A stretch of DNA of 64,000 bases from Gaiellasilicea sp963829845 (GTDB lineage Bacteria; Actinomycetota; Thermoleophilia; Gaiellales; Gaiellaceae), in contig CAWHKD010000001.1 in NCBI GenBank assembly GCA_963829845.1, positions 29,366 through 93,365 of the forward strand, in the 5' to 3' direction. A program made the translations under genes and the position numbers. The notes below the pieces were generated by a model. The model did not search any database. It was not told the origin of the DNA and saw only the letters and a list, made by a program, of their open reading frames with translations. Positions 1-7,806 of this stretch are shown here, piece after piece (position 1 is the stretch's first letter; each line of letters opens with the position of its first letter).

Positions 1-2
1 TC

Positions 3-734
3 GGGGCGGCCGGGGGAGTCCCGACCTTCCTCGGCGCGCACGCGACACCGCCGGAATTCACAGACGCAGACACCTATCTCGACTTTCTGCTCGCCGACGT
101 GCTCCTGGACGCGGCCCGGCTCGCCGAGGCCTCGGACGTCTTCCTCGAGCGCGGCGCGTTCGACGTCGCCCAGGCCCGCCGCTACCTCGAAGCGTGCCGC
201 GAGCACGGCCTCGCGCTCCGCCTGCACGGCGACCAGTTCACCGAGGCGGGTGCGGTCCCACTCGCGGTCGAGCTCGGCGCGCGCTCCGTCGACCACCTCG
301 AGGCGACCGGTGCGGACGGCATCGCAGCGCTCGCCGCAAGCGACGTCACCGGGGTACTGCTCCCGGCGAGTGCGCTCTTCCTCGGACGGCCGATGCCGCC
401 GGGACGCGCCCTGGTCGACGCCGGTGCCGCCATCGCGCTCGCGACCGACTTCAACCCGGGAAGCGCCTTCTGCGAGAGCCTGCCCGTTGTGATGTCGCTT
501 GCCGCCACCCAGCTCAGGTTGAGTCCTGCCGAGGCGCTCTCGGCGTGCACCGTCAACGGCGCGCACGTGCTCGGCCGGGCAGATCGGGTCGGCCGGCTCG
601 CCCCCGGCTACGCCGCCGACATCGTGCTGCTGGACGCACCCGACTGGCGCTACGTCGCCTACCACCTCGCCGGTGACGTCATCGAGACGGTGATCAAGAA
701 CGGCGCCGCCGTCGCGAAACGAGCGGCATACTGA
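3..734 (+). CDS. hutI: Imidazolonepropionase, C-terminal part (5' end outside window)
   Basis: Amidohydrolase that opens 4-imidazolone-5-propionate to N-formimino-L-glutamate in histidine degradation. The frame is open to the left edge, so about 240 C-terminal residues are present and the N-terminus is missing. Visible family motifs are LGAHATPPEF near the edge, the His-bearing HGDQF, SVDHLE, and ALATDFNPGSA, which carries the metal-ligand Asp. The tail PGYAADIVLLD is typical of the composite beta domain of amidohydrolases. No other hut gene is in the window, so any hut operon lies to the left. Confidence 0.93.
   Translation, partial: GAAGGVPTFLGAHATPPEFTDADTYLDFLLADVLLDAARLAEASDVFLERGAFDVAQARRYLEACREHGLALRLHGDQFTEAGAVPLAVELGARSVDHLEATGADGIAALAASDVTGVLLPASALFLGRPMPPGRALVDAGAAIALATDFNPGSAFCESLPVVMSLAATQLRLSPAEALSACTVNGAHVLGRADRVGRLAPGYAADIVLLDAPDWRYVAYHLAGDVIETVIKNGAAVAKRAAY
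727..732 (+). promoter_or_regulatory. -10-like hexamer for the 739 gene
   Basis: CATACT lies exactly 6 nt before the ATG at 739. This is the spacing expected for a leaderless transcript. It departs from TANNNT at the first base and overlaps the hutI stop, so it is weaker than the other examples. Confidence 0.35.
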
Positions 735-738
735 TTCG

Positions 739-1146
739 ATGGCGAACAAGAAGCAGCAGCGCCGTCGGCAGAAGCTGAAGCGGCACGAGTACGAAGAGGT
801 CTACGTCGACGAGGAGGGAAACGTCCTCCCGCCCGAGGAGGCGGAGGAGCTCGTGATCGCCTCGCCGGCGCGCAAGGCCGAGCGGACCGCCAAGGAGCGA
901 CCCACGACCCGCGCCGGCCGCGTGCTCGAGCCTCCGTCCTGGCGGAAGACGCTCAAGCGCGGGCTTCTCTTCTTCCCGCTGATGCTGATCACCGTGATGC
1001 TCCTCGGCAAGGATCTGACGCTTGCCCAGCAGGTCTTCCAGACCGTCGTGCTGATGGGGTTCTTTCTCCCGTTCAGCTACTTCATGGACTCGATGATGTG
1101 GCGCTCGCACCAGCGGCGGATCGCCCGCACGAGCGGGAAGAAGTAG
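739..1146 (+). CDS. Small membrane protein of unknown function
   Basis: A 135-residue protein I do not recognise as a named family. The N-terminus is very basic (MANKKQQRRRQKLKRH) and is followed by an acidic stretch around residues 18-36. Two hydrophobic segments occupy about residues 75-92 and 96-113, and the C-terminus is short and basic. Basic ends flanking a helical hairpin suggest an inner-membrane protein with both ends in the cytoplasm. It starts 4 bases after hutI but probably has its own leaderless promoter. Confidence 0.75.
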   Translation: MANKKQQRRRQKLKRHEYEEVYVDEEGNVLPPEEAEELVIASPARKAERTAKERPTTRAGRVLEPPSWRKTLKRGLLFFPLMLITVMLLGKDLTLAQQVFQTVVLMGFFLPFSYFMDSMMWRSHQRRIARTSGKK

Positions 1147-1152
1147 TCGCCG

Positions 1153-1396
1153 TCACTCGAGAGCCGAGAGGCTCTGGAAGAAGGTGACGGCCAGCAGCAC
1201 GAACGAGGCGGCCGCCGTCGCACCAACTGCTGGCCTTGGACTGAACCACAGGCGGAACGCGCGGTAGGCGGAGCGCAGCCAGAATCGTGGCGACGACGCC
1301 TTGCAGGACACTCCAACCGGTCAGCGCCAGCTCGTTGAAGCCGTGCTCTCCGCTGCTCAGGACCCAGAAGGGCTCCCTCGCTTCCGGCGTATCTGC
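1153..1396 (-). pseudogene. Possible remnant or frameshifted small membrane protein
   Basis: This gap has no clean gene, but the minus strand reads like protein in two adjoining frames. From about 1396 to 1268 it reads EAREPFWVLSSGEHGFNEL then ALTGWSVLQGVVATILAALR, and after a one-base slip near 1267 it reads YRAFRLWFSP followed by a hydrophobic helix and a stop at 1155-1153. The first frame has no start codon after the cupin stop at 1408-1406. Alternatively the second frame alone could start at a GTG at 1311-1309 and encode 52 residues with one membrane helix. Decayed gene, sequence error and short real gene are all possible. Confidence 0.3.
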
Positions 1397-1405
1397 ACGC
1401 TGGCG

Positions 1406-1759
1406 CTAGGGGCTGCCGCGGTAGTGGCCGTCACCAGGCCACGGCGCGAGCAAGAGCAGGATCCGAGCCCCGTCGTCGCTCGCGAGCGAGTGGCGCTCGT
1501 CCGGATCGAAGCGGAAGAGCATGCCCGGTGTCGCGTCGACGGTCTCACCGCCGGCGGAGACGCGGGCGCTCCCTTCCAGCACCGTGATCCAGGCGTTCTC
1601 CTTCACCTGGTGGTCGCCGAGTTTTTGTCCCGGCGTCAGCACGATGACGACCGCGCGCGCCTCGTTCCCGGAGTGGACCACCATCGGATCCCGTGTCCCC
1701 GACGGCGCCTCGATCTCCATCAGGTTCCAGCTCTGCACAGAGGCCAAGGATAGACTCAT
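1406..1759 (-). CDS. Cupin-domain protein
   Basis: A 117-residue single-domain cupin, a small beta-barrel that usually binds a metal or small ligand. Motif 1 is represented by GDHQVKENAWITVLEGSARV and motif 2 by PGMLFRFDPDERHSL. An ATG at 1759 is preferred to an upstream TTG at 1786, because the upstream start would run into the divergent MBL gene at 1766. The ligand cannot be predicted. Confidence 0.8.
   Translation of the reverse strand: MSLSLASVQSWNLMEIEAPSGTRDPMVVHSGNEARAVVIVLTPGQKLGDHQVKENAWITVLEGSARVSAGGETVDATPGMLFRFDPDERHSLASDDGARILLLLAPWPGDGHYRGSP
1751..1756 (+). promoter_or_regulatory. -10-like hexamer for the MBL hydrolase gene
   Basis: TAGACT ends 9 nt before the ATG at 1766, so the transcript would be leaderless or carry only a few leader bases. 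It lies inside the first codons of the divergent cupin gene. Confidence 0.4.
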
Positions 1760-1765
1760 CCGCCC

Positions 1766-2404
1766 ATGAGCCTCGCGATCGACCAACTTTCACTCGGCCA
1801 GATCGGGACGAATTGCTACCTCGTCCGCTCGGACATGGACGCGACGGAGGCGGTCGTGATCGACCCCGGCGACGAGCCCGCCGAGATCGAGCGCGCGCTG
1901 GCGTCGCAAGGAGCCGTCTGCGCAGCGATTCTGCTGACGCACAGCCACTTCGACCACTTCGGCGCGCTCGCCCAGTTGGCCGAGTCGACCGGCGCGCCCG
2001 TATGGCTGCCGGAGGGCGAGCGCGACGTCTTCCGTCATCCCGACCGGTTCTTCCCCGGCTACCCGACCCGGGCGTTCACCGGCGAGGCGACGCTCCTCGC
2101 CGGCGGCGAGACCATCGAGGTGGCCAGCATCTCGTTCCAGGTGCGCCACGTCCCGGGTCACTCGCCGGGTCATCTCTCCTACTACGCCGACGGAGCGCTC
2201 TTCTCCGGAGACGTCCTCTTCTCTGGCAGCGTCGGCCGCGTCGACCTGCCGTTCGGCGATTGGGAGACGCTGCTCGCGTCGATCCGCTCCCTCACGGACG
2301 CCTACCCGCCCGAGACGGTCGTCCTCTCCGGGCACGGGCCTGCGACGACGCTCGGCGACGAGCTCGCGCGCAACCCGTTTCTCGCCGAGCTGCGGACGTC
2401 GTGA
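1766..2404 (+). CDS. MBL-fold metal-dependent hydrolase (glyoxalase II-like)
   Basis: A 212-residue metallo-beta-lactamase-fold hydrolase. The binuclear metal-site motif THSHFDHFG (HxHxDH) is at about residues 58-66, a further His is in HVPGHSPGHLSYY, the bridging Asp is in LFSGDVLF, and the last His is in LSGHGP. The length and the GTNCYLV N-terminal motif match the short glyoxalase II-like group (YcbL type). It overlaps hisS by four bases and sits where many bacteria have such a gene next to hisS. The thiolester substrate is not determined. Confidence 0.88.
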   Translation: MSLAIDQLSLGQIGTNCYLVRSDMDATEAVVIDPGDEPAEIERALASQGAVCAAILLTHSHFDHFGALAQLAESTGAPVWLPEGERDVFRHPDRFFPGYPTRAFTGEATLLAGGETIEVASISFQVRHVPGHSPGHLSYYADGALFSGDVLFSGSVGRVDLPFGDWETLLASIRSLTDAYPPETVVLSGHGPATTLGDELARNPFLAELRTS

Positions 2405-3636
2405 AGATCGAACGACCGCGCGGCACACACGACATCCTTCCCGCCGAGCAGCCACGGTGGCGGCGCGTGACCGGCGAGATGGAGCGGCTGACCGCGCTCT
2501 ATGGCTACCGCCCGATCCAGACTCCGGTCTTCGAGGACACGGAGCTCTTCCTGCGCACGTCCGGGCAGGGATCGGACGTCGTCCAGAAGGAGATGTACAC
2601 GTTCGCCGACCGCTCCGACAGGTCGCTGACGCTTCGCCCCGAGGGGACGGCGCCGATCGCCCGCGCCTACGTCGAGCACGGGCTGCACCGCGAGCCCCAG
2701 CCTCAGAAGCTCTACACGATCGGGCCGATGTACCGGTACGGCGCCCCCGGTCGCGGCCGCTACCGCGAGCACTGGCAGCTGTCGGTCGAGGCGATCGGCA
2801 CCGACGACCCGGCGATCGACGCCGAGATCATCCAGCTCTACGACACGCTCCTGCGCCGGCTCGGGATCACCGCCTTCCGGCTGGAGCTGAACTCGATCGG
2901 CTGCCGCGAGTGCCGCCCAGCCTATGTCGAGCGGCTGACCGGGTGGCTCGCGGAACACACGGACGAGCTCGACGAGGAGGCGAAGCAGAAACTCGCGACG
3001 AGCCCGCTGCGCGTCTTCGATGTCAAGAACGAGCGGACGCGCGCCCTCCTCGCCGGCGCGCCGAGGATCGGCGATTCGCTCTGCGAGGCGTGCACGACGC
3101 ACTTCGCCGCGGTTCGCGCCGACCTCGACGCGACTGGCGTCGCCTACGAACTCGTTCCGACGCTCGTCCGTGGCCTTGACTACTACTCGCGCACGACGTG
3201 GGAGTTCATCGGTTCGATGGAGAACGAGAACTCGACCATCTCCGGCGGCGGCCGCTACGACTACCTGGTCGAGGAGATCGGTGGGCCGGCGACGCCCGGT
3301 GTCGGCTTCGGCGCCGGAATCGAGCGGCTGCTGATCGCGATGGAGGAGGAAGGCGTGGCCGACGCCGACGTACCGAGCGTCGACGTGTTCATCGCTGTCG
3401 AGCCCGAGGTTCCACGCGAGCTCGTCCCGCCGCTGCTGAAGGGACTTCGGGACGACGGCATCGCTGCCGACGCCGACTACGCCGGTCGGTCGCTGAAGGG
3501 TCAGCTGACACAGGCGGGCCGCTCAGGAGCGCAGACGACGGTGATCCTCCGTTCCGACGACGCGTTGATTCGCCGAGTGGGGGCTCAGGACGAACCGGTC
3601 GCCCACGGCGACGTTCTCGGCAGACTGTCGCGATGA
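2401..3636 (+). CDS. hisS: Histidyl-tRNA synthetase
   Basis: Class II synthetase of 411 residues charging tRNA-His in the cytoplasm. The N-terminus IERPRGTHDILP is the family start, motif 2 includes LRPEGTAPIARAY, and the histidine-binding motifs are LVRGLDYYSRTTWEF and GGGRYDYLV. Motif 3 is GFGAGIERLL, and the C-terminal anticodon-binding domain begins near VDVFIAVEP. The GTG start at 2401 overlaps the MBL stop as GTGA and gives exactly the conserved N-terminus. It is coupled to aspS by an ATGA overlap, as in many bacteria. Confidence 0.97.
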   Translation: MKIERPRGTHDILPAEQPRWRRVTGEMERLTALYGYRPIQTPVFEDTELFLRTSGQGSDVVQKEMYTFADRSDRSLTLRPEGTAPIARAYVEHGLHREPQPQKLYTIGPMYRYGAPGRGRYREHWQLSVEAIGTDDPAIDAEIIQLYDTLLRRLGITAFRLELNSIGCRECRPAYVERLTGWLAEHTDELDEEAKQKLATSPLRVFDVKNERTRALLAGAPRIGDSLCEACTTHFAAVRADLDATGVAYELVPTLVRGLDYYSRTTWEFIGSMENENSTISGGGRYDYLVEEIGGPATPGVGFGAGIERLLIAMEEEGVADADVPSVDVFIAVEPEVPRELVPPLLKGLRDDGIAADADYAGRSLKGQLTQAGRSGAQTTVILRSDDALIRRVGAQDEPVAHGDVLGRLSR

Positions 3637-5375
3637 CGACGTGGCGCACCCACATGGCGGGCGAGCCGACCAGGGAGCTCGTCGGCGAGCAGTTGACGCT
3701 CGCAGGCTGGGTGGCACGCCGCCGCGACCACGGCGGCTTGATCTTCGTCGACCTCCGCGACCGCAGCGGGATCACGCAGCTCGTGATCAATCCGGAGCTC
3801 GGGCCCGAGGCCGCCGAGCTCGCGCACCAGATCCGGAACGAGTTCGTCCTGCGCGCCGAGGGGACGCTCGTCGCGCGGAGCCCTGAGACGGTCAACCCGA
3901 ACATGCCGACCGGCGAGGTCGAGCTCCAGGTGGAGACGCTCGAGATCGTCAGCCGCTCGACGCCCCTGCCGTTCCAGCTCGACGAGGAGAACGTCGACGA
4001 GACGCTGCGCCTGCGGCACCGCTGGCTCGACCTGCGCCGCGAGAAGCTGCAGCGGAACATCACGCTGCGCGCGCAGATGGTTGGGATCATCCGCCGCGAG
4101 ATGGAGGCCGCAGGATTTCTCGACATCCAGACGCCGATTCTGTTCAAGCCGACGCCCGAGGGCGCGCGCGACTTCGTCGTCCCCGCCCGGCTGCAGAGGG
4201 GGCGCTTCTACGCGCTGCCGCAGAGTCCGCAGATCCTGAAGCAGCTGACGATGGTGGCCGGCTTCGACCGCTACTACCAGATCGCGATCTGCTTCCGGGA
4301 CGAGGATCTCCGTGCCGACCGCGTCCAGGAGATCACGCAGCTCGACGTCGAGATGAGCTTCCCCGACCAGGAGTTCCTCTACGCGACGATGGAGCAGATG
4401 TACGCGCGGATCTGGCGCGAGTGCCTCGGGATCGAGATCGAGACGCCGTTCCCGCGGATGACCTTCGCCGAGGCCGACTTGCGCTTCGGCACCGACAAGC
4501 CGGACACGCGCTTCGCGTTGGAGATCGAGGACGCGACCGAGATCACCCGTGCGTCCGAGTTCGGCGTCTTCAAGAATGCCGAGGCTGTGCGCTTCCTGCG
4601 CGTGCCGCAGGCGTACTCCCGCAGCGATCTCGCGAAGCTCGAGGAGCTCGCGAAGGAGTGGGGGGCGAAGGGGCTCGCGTATCTCGTCTTCGACGACGAG
4701 GGAGAAGTGCGCTCGCCGATCGCGAAGTTCTTGTCCGAGGCGGAGTTGGCGCACTTCCGCAGCGACCCCGGATCGACCGTGCTCTTCGCTGCGGACAGCC
4801 GGCCGGCAACGTCGCGCGTGCTCGGTGCGCTGCGCAGCCATGTGGGCGAGGAGCTGCGTCTGATCGACGAGGCGGCGTTCACGTTCCTCTGGGTCTACGA
4901 CTTCCCGATGTTCGAGCGCGACGAGGACGAGGGCCGCTGGACGGCGGTGCACCACCCGTTCACCCGGCCGACGGACGACTGGAAGAACTCGTTCGCCGAC
5001 GACACCGAGCACGCGCTCGCACATGCGTACGACCTGATCGTGAACGGCAACGAGCTCGGCGGCGGCAGCTTCAGGATCCACGAGCCCGAGATCCAGGCGC
5101 AGGTGTTCGAGCTGCTCGGGATGAGCGAGGCCGAGCAACGGTCGAAGTTCGGCTTCCTGCTGGACGCGCTCGGGATGGGAGCGCCGCCGATGGGCGGGAT
5201 CGCACTCGGGATCGACCGGATGACGATGGTCCTCGCCGGGGAGCCCAATCTCCGCGATGTGATCGCGTTTCCGAAGAACCAGGCCGGGATCGACCCGATG
5301 AGCGGCGCTCCGTCCGAGGTGACGCAGGAACAGCTGGAAGAGCTCGGAATACAGCTCGTCGAGCAACCGAATTGA
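3633..5375 (+). CDS. aspS: Aspartyl-tRNA synthetase (bacterial type)
   Basis: Class IIb synthetase of 580 residues with an N-terminal OB fold (LAGWVARRRDHGGLIFVDLRDR), catalytic core, bacterial GAD insertion and motif 3 (GGIALGIDRMTMVLAG). The ATG at 3633 overlaps the hisS stop. In the OB fold the residue after RRRD is His, a position that is His in several non-discriminating enzymes, so this enzyme may also charge tRNA-Asn; that is inference. Motif 2 reads FRDEDLRADRVQEITQLD, whereas most bacterial enzymes have QPEFTQ after RADR. Confidence 0.96.
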   Translation: MTTWRTHMAGEPTRELVGEQLTLAGWVARRRDHGGLIFVDLRDRSGITQLVINPELGPEAAELAHQIRNEFVLRAEGTLVARSPETVNPNMPTGEVELQVETLEIVSRSTPLPFQLDEENVDETLRLRHRWLDLRREKLQRNITLRAQMVGIIRREMEAAGFLDIQTPILFKPTPEGARDFVVPARLQRGRFYALPQSPQILKQLTMVAGFDRYYQIAICFRDEDLRADRVQEITQLDVEMSFPDQEFLYATMEQMYARIWRECLGIEIETPFPRMTFAEADLRFGTDKPDTRFALEIEDATEITRASEFGVFKNAEAVRFLRVPQAYSRSDLAKLEELAKEWGAKGLAYLVFDDEGEVRSPIAKFLSEAELAHFRSDPGSTVLFAADSRPATSRVLGALRSHVGEELRLIDEAAFTFLWVYDFPMFERDEDEGRWTAVHHPFTRPTDDWKNSFADDTEHALAHAYDLIVNGNELGGGSFRIHEPEIQAQVFELLGMSEAEQRSKFGFLLDALGMGAPPMGGIALGIDRMTMVLAGEPNLRDVIAFPKNQAGIDPMSGAPSEVTQEQLEELGIQLVEQPN

Positions 5376-5462
5376 AGTTTTCCGTTCGATAGCCGATGAA
5401 GACGGCATACTTCCGGCGAGCCGCGCCGCGGCCTGCCTAGCGAACCCAGAAAGCGAAGGACC

Positions 5463-6344
5463 ATGTCGTCAGGTGAGTCAGAGCGTTCCGCAGGGCTGAC
5501 TGCACTCCCGAGTGTGGATCAACTTCAGCGTGCCGGCGACGGCTACGAGGAGCAGAGCGTCCGCGAAGCGTTCGATGCCTTCCGGCGCCACACCGCCCAG
5601 CTGCAGGCCCAACTGCGGGTCCTCCAGGCGGCGCGCAAGACTGTGGACGTCGGTGCGACGGGCCACGCCGTGCGCATGGACTCACTCCATCTGATCCGGG
5701 CCGCGGCCGAGTTCGCCGACACGCTCGAGCGTGACGCGCAGGCGGCGTCGGCATCACAGGTGCAGCGCACCGAAGAGGAGGTGCGGGCGAAGCAGCTCCA
5801 GCTGCAGGAGCGCGAGGCCGAAATCGAGCGCTACCGCACCGAGTCGGAGCGCCAGCGCGCCGAGATCGTGAACGCGGCGAAGGCGGAGTCGCGCGACCTC
5901 CTGACGAAGTCGAAGGCGGACGCGACGCGTGAGCTGCGCGAGGCGGAGACACGCGGCAACCGGCTGCTCGAGCAGTCGCGGCACCAGGCGACCGAGCTGA
6001 CGAACTCGGCCAGGGCCGAGGTCGAGCAGACGCTCGAGTGGGCTCGCGCTCAGGCGACGGCCGTGATGGCGCGCGCCCAGAAGGGAGCCGAGCAGTTGCT
6101 GACAGCGGCGGGCCTCGGTGAGCCTGCGATCGCCCGGGTGGTCCAGTCGATCATCGATGCCAACGAAAGCGAGATCGCACGCAGTGGTGCCTCCGCGCCG
6201 GCTTCGACGCGGCCCGCGGAGGCGGTCGCCGCCGAGCCCGACGTGGACGACGAGCCGGCCGCTCCCCCTGTGACGCCGACCGCCGACGCCGAGCAGGCGC
6301 TGGAGGAACCGGCCGAGGGCGGCGAGCCCGAGCACGAGCAGTAG
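5463..6344 (+). CDS. Coiled-coil protein, DivIVA-like in outline
   Basis: A 293-residue protein dominated by a long Glu/Arg/Ala-rich coiled coil (about residues 50-225) followed by a Pro/Ala/Glu-rich disordered tail. The coiled coil and acidic tail resemble DivIVA/Wag31-like scaffolds, but the typical DivIVA N-terminal lipid-binding motif is not visible, so the name is only an analogy. The start is supported by a Shine-Dalgarno-like GAAGGA at 5455-5460, two bases before ATG; unlike most genes here it has a leader. It is followed by another Pro/Glu-rich protein and an RlpA-like protein, which suggests a cell-envelope or division role. Confidence 0.75.
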   Translation: MSSGESERSAGLTALPSVDQLQRAGDGYEEQSVREAFDAFRRHTAQLQAQLRVLQAARKTVDVGATGHAVRMDSLHLIRAAAEFADTLERDAQAASASQVQRTEEEVRAKQLQLQEREAEIERYRTESERQRAEIVNAAKAESRDLLTKSKADATRELREAETRGNRLLEQSRHQATELTNSARAEVEQTLEWARAQATAVMARAQKGAEQLLTAAGLGEPAIARVVQSIIDANESEIARSGASAPASTRPAEAVAAEPDVDDEPAAPPVTPTADAEQALEEPAEGGEPEHEQ

Positions 6345-6353
6345 GCGGCGCCC

Positions 6354-7019
6354 GTGCTCGGTCGCCTCTGGCCGCGCTTCCTCTCCCGGCGGACCCGGAG
6401 CGCGGACGGCAGCGAAGTCGTCGGCGCACACGTGGAGGAGACCGTGCCCGTGGACGAGCCCACGAGCGCCATCGTTGCCGGCCGCGCCGGCGACCGGCCG
6501 CCGCGGCCGGAGGAGGACGAGACCTGGCTCGACCTCGCGCCGGCAGCCTCCGGGCCGGCGGCGATCGAGACCGCGCCGGAGGTTGTCGAGCTCGAGCCCG
6601 AACCGGGGCCGGAACCGGAACACGAGCCGGAGCCGACTCCCACGGCCGAGCCCCAGCCTGCCGAGCCACAACCCAACGGTAAGGAAGCCGAAGCTGCCGC
6701 ACCGGAGCCGGAGCCCGAGCCGATTGCTGCGGCACCGCAGCTCGTCTCGGTGCCCGAGCCGGAGCCGGAGCCCGAGCCGGAACCCGAGCCCGTCATCGCG
6801 TCGCTGCCGCTCCCCGTCCAGGCGCAGGAGTGGAACCTCTGGGAGCTCGAGCGCCTGACGCGTGAGCGGGGCGGCGAGGACCCGGCCCGCGACGTCGAAT
6901 GGAGCTACCTCGTCGTCTACCTGCGCGACTTCGCCCGCCCCGACGGCACGCTTCCGACCGATTTCGACGGGCTCGTGCGTGAGTCGTTCGGCGAGCTGAT
7001 CGCCACCCGCGCGCAGTGA
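6354..7019 (+). CDS. Pro/Glu-repeat protein of unknown function
   Basis: A 221-residue protein with a GTG start 9 nt after the previous stop. Residues about 75-150 are low-complexity PEPEPEP repeats. The conserved-looking part is the C-terminal 60 residues (WNLWELERLTRERGG, then WSYLVVYLRDFARPDG and FDGLVRESFGELI). There is no signal peptide or membrane helix. The ordered C-terminal module on an acidic linker suggests a protein-protein adaptor. It probably forms an operon with the coiled-coil gene upstream and the RlpA-like gene, which it overlaps by four bases. Confidence 0.7.
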   Translation: MLGRLWPRFLSRRTRSADGSEVVGAHVEETVPVDEPTSAIVAGRAGDRPPRPEEDETWLDLAPAASGPAAIETAPEVVELEPEPGPEPEHEPEPTPTAEPQPAEPQPNGKEAEAAAPEPEPEPIAAAPQLVSVPEPEPEPEPEPEPVIASLPLPVQAQEWNLWELERLTRERGGEDPARDVEWSYLVVYLRDFARPDGTLPTDFDGLVRESFGELIATRAQ

Positions 7020-7441
7020 CCCTCAGTGTGCTGCAGCGGTCGGTCGCGCTCGCCGCGGTCGCACTCCTTGCCGCTGTTGCCGCCCTTGCCCTCAGCAGGG
7101 AGACGAGCGGCGACGACGCCGGCCCGGGTGACGCGAGCCCGGTGACGGTTGCGGAAACCGGCTGGTACACCGCGCTCGCCGGCTCCCGCGGCGCCCCGCG
7201 CGACGCCGAACGGACGACCTGCCGGCGGGTGCTCACGCCCCGCTCGCTCGGCATCAGCCATCCCGTGCTCCCCTGCGGCGTGAAGGTCTACATCGCGTAC
7301 GGCGGCACCGAGGTCCTGACAGAGGTGATCGACTCGCGCCTGAAGCGGCAGGGCAGGCAGTTCGAGTTGACCGAGGCGCTCGCGCAGCGCCTCGGCATCG
7401 ACGGGACTCAGCAGATCCGCTGGCGGTTCGCGAGGGCTTAG
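7016..7441 (+). CDS. Exported RlpA-like double-psi beta-barrel protein
   Basis: A 141-residue protein with an N-terminal hydrophobic anchor or signal (residues 8-26) and a C-terminal double-psi barrel. Family motifs are GWYTALAG, RVLTPRSLGISHPVLPCGVKVYI and VIDSRLKRQGRQFELTEALAQ. RlpA and 3D-domain relatives act on peptidoglycan glycan strands outside the membrane. I cannot confirm the catalytic Asp/His set, so enzymatic activity is not claimed. The GTG start overlaps the previous stop, and the first double-hairpin module follows 9 nt after the stop. Confidence 0.75.
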   Translation: MTLSVLQRSVALAAVALLAAVAALALSRETSGDDAGPGDASPVTVAETGWYTALAGSRGAPRDAERTTCRRVLTPRSLGISHPVLPCGVKVYIAYGGTEVLTEVIDSRLKRQGRQFELTEALAQRLGIDGTQQIRWRFARA

Positions 7442-7450
7442 CCGTCGCAT

Positions 7451-7500
7451 GCCCGAAATCCGCAGAAGCGGATTCCGGGCGCGCAAACCCCTAAAGGGTT
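7451..7500 (+). terminator. Double-hairpin module, copy 1 (likely terminator)
   Basis: A 13-bp stem with one A.C mismatch (7451-7463 with 7468-7480, loop AGAA) is followed after GCGCA by a second hairpin, AACCC-CTAAA-GGGTT (7486-7500). It lies directly after the RlpA-like gene. There is no T-run, so termination is inferred from position and stem strength. The same module recurs at 7710-7761 and, inverted, at about 17905-17959. Confidence 0.6.
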
Positions 7501-7529
7501 GCCGGTCGTCCACTCAATGGCACTAGAAT
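7499..7529 (+). promoter_or_regulatory. Promoter of the non-coding RNA
   Basis: The -10 hexamer TAGAAT is at 7524-7529 and a weak -35, TTGCCG, is at 7499-7504 (19-bp spacer). The predicted start of transcription at about 7535-7536 coincides with the 5' end of the closing helix of the RNA. Confidence 0.55.
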
Positions 7530-7533
7530 GGTC

Positions 7534-7700
7534 CTGCTCGACCCTGTACGTGGCCTTGCGCGTAAACGTGAACCAACGCTCACGTGAAGGGAGCCTGGGT
7601 CCGGTCTAGACCTCACCCGTCGACGTCCGGCACGGCACCCACCTGGTTCAGCCAGGTTCGCATCGGCGCAAGGAAGCATCGGCAGGGTGGAGCAGCTTTA
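7534..7700 (+). ncRNA. ssrS: Structured RNA, 6S RNA candidate
   Basis: There is no ORF here, but the ends pair. CTGCTC (7534-7539) pairs with GAGCAG (7690-7695) and ACCCTG (7541-7546) with CAGGGT (7683-7688), broken only by one G.G. A second 8-bp helix pairs 7554-7561 with 7666-7673. Inside lie a hairpin on the 5' side (7566-7571 with 7580-7585) and one on the 3' side (7641-7646 with 7652-7657). A long rod with an internal bubble carrying a 3'-side hairpin is the 6S RNA layout, and the length fits. In Bacillus the 6S gene bsrA lies between aspS and mnmA, the same neighbours as here. 6S RNA mimics an open promoter and sequesters RNA polymerase. The identity is inferred; another structured RNA is possible. 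Confidence 0.6.
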
Positions 7701-7709
7701 TCGGCGCAA

Positions 7710-7761
7710 GATCGGGATCCGCAGAAGCGGATCCCGATCGCGCTAAGACCCCTAAAGGGTC
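7710..7761 (+). terminator. Double-hairpin module, copy 2 (terminator of the RNA)
   Basis: A perfect 13-bp stem (7710-7722 with 7727-7739, loop AGAA) is followed by GACCC-CTAAA-GGGTC (7747-7761). It sits 15 nt after the RNA's closing helix. Loop sequences and order match copy 1. Confidence 0.65.
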
Positions 7762-7794
7762 GGCCCGCCTCCCAAAACCAGAGGGCCGAGCCGC

Positions 7795-7800
7795 TAGCCT
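7795..7800 (+). promoter_or_regulatory. -10 hexamer for mnmA
   Basis: TAGCCT is 6 nt before the ATG at 7807, the leaderless spacing. It supports the long N-terminus of MnmA. Confidence 0.6.
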
Positions 7801-7806
7801 GGCTTC

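Noticed and set aside
1693..2400. Upstream 236 codons of the frame containing hisS
   Set aside because: They lie in another frame of the MBL hydrolase; histidyl-tRNA synthetase homology begins exactly at GTG 2401.
3585..5408. 607-codon open frame on the minus strand opposite aspS
   Set aside because: Shadow of aspS: high-GC codon bias leaves long open antisense frames; composition is Leu/Arg/Glu-rich with no family motif.
7640..7670. tRNA T-arm from GGTTCGCATCG
   Set aside because: The flanking five bases do not pair and no acceptor, D or anticodon arm is present.
7640..7700. SRP RNA (4.5S) from the CAAGGAAGCA segment
   Set aside because: The GGAA tetraloop stem and the symmetric loop of SRP domain IV cannot be formed here; the pairing fits a 6S-like rod better.
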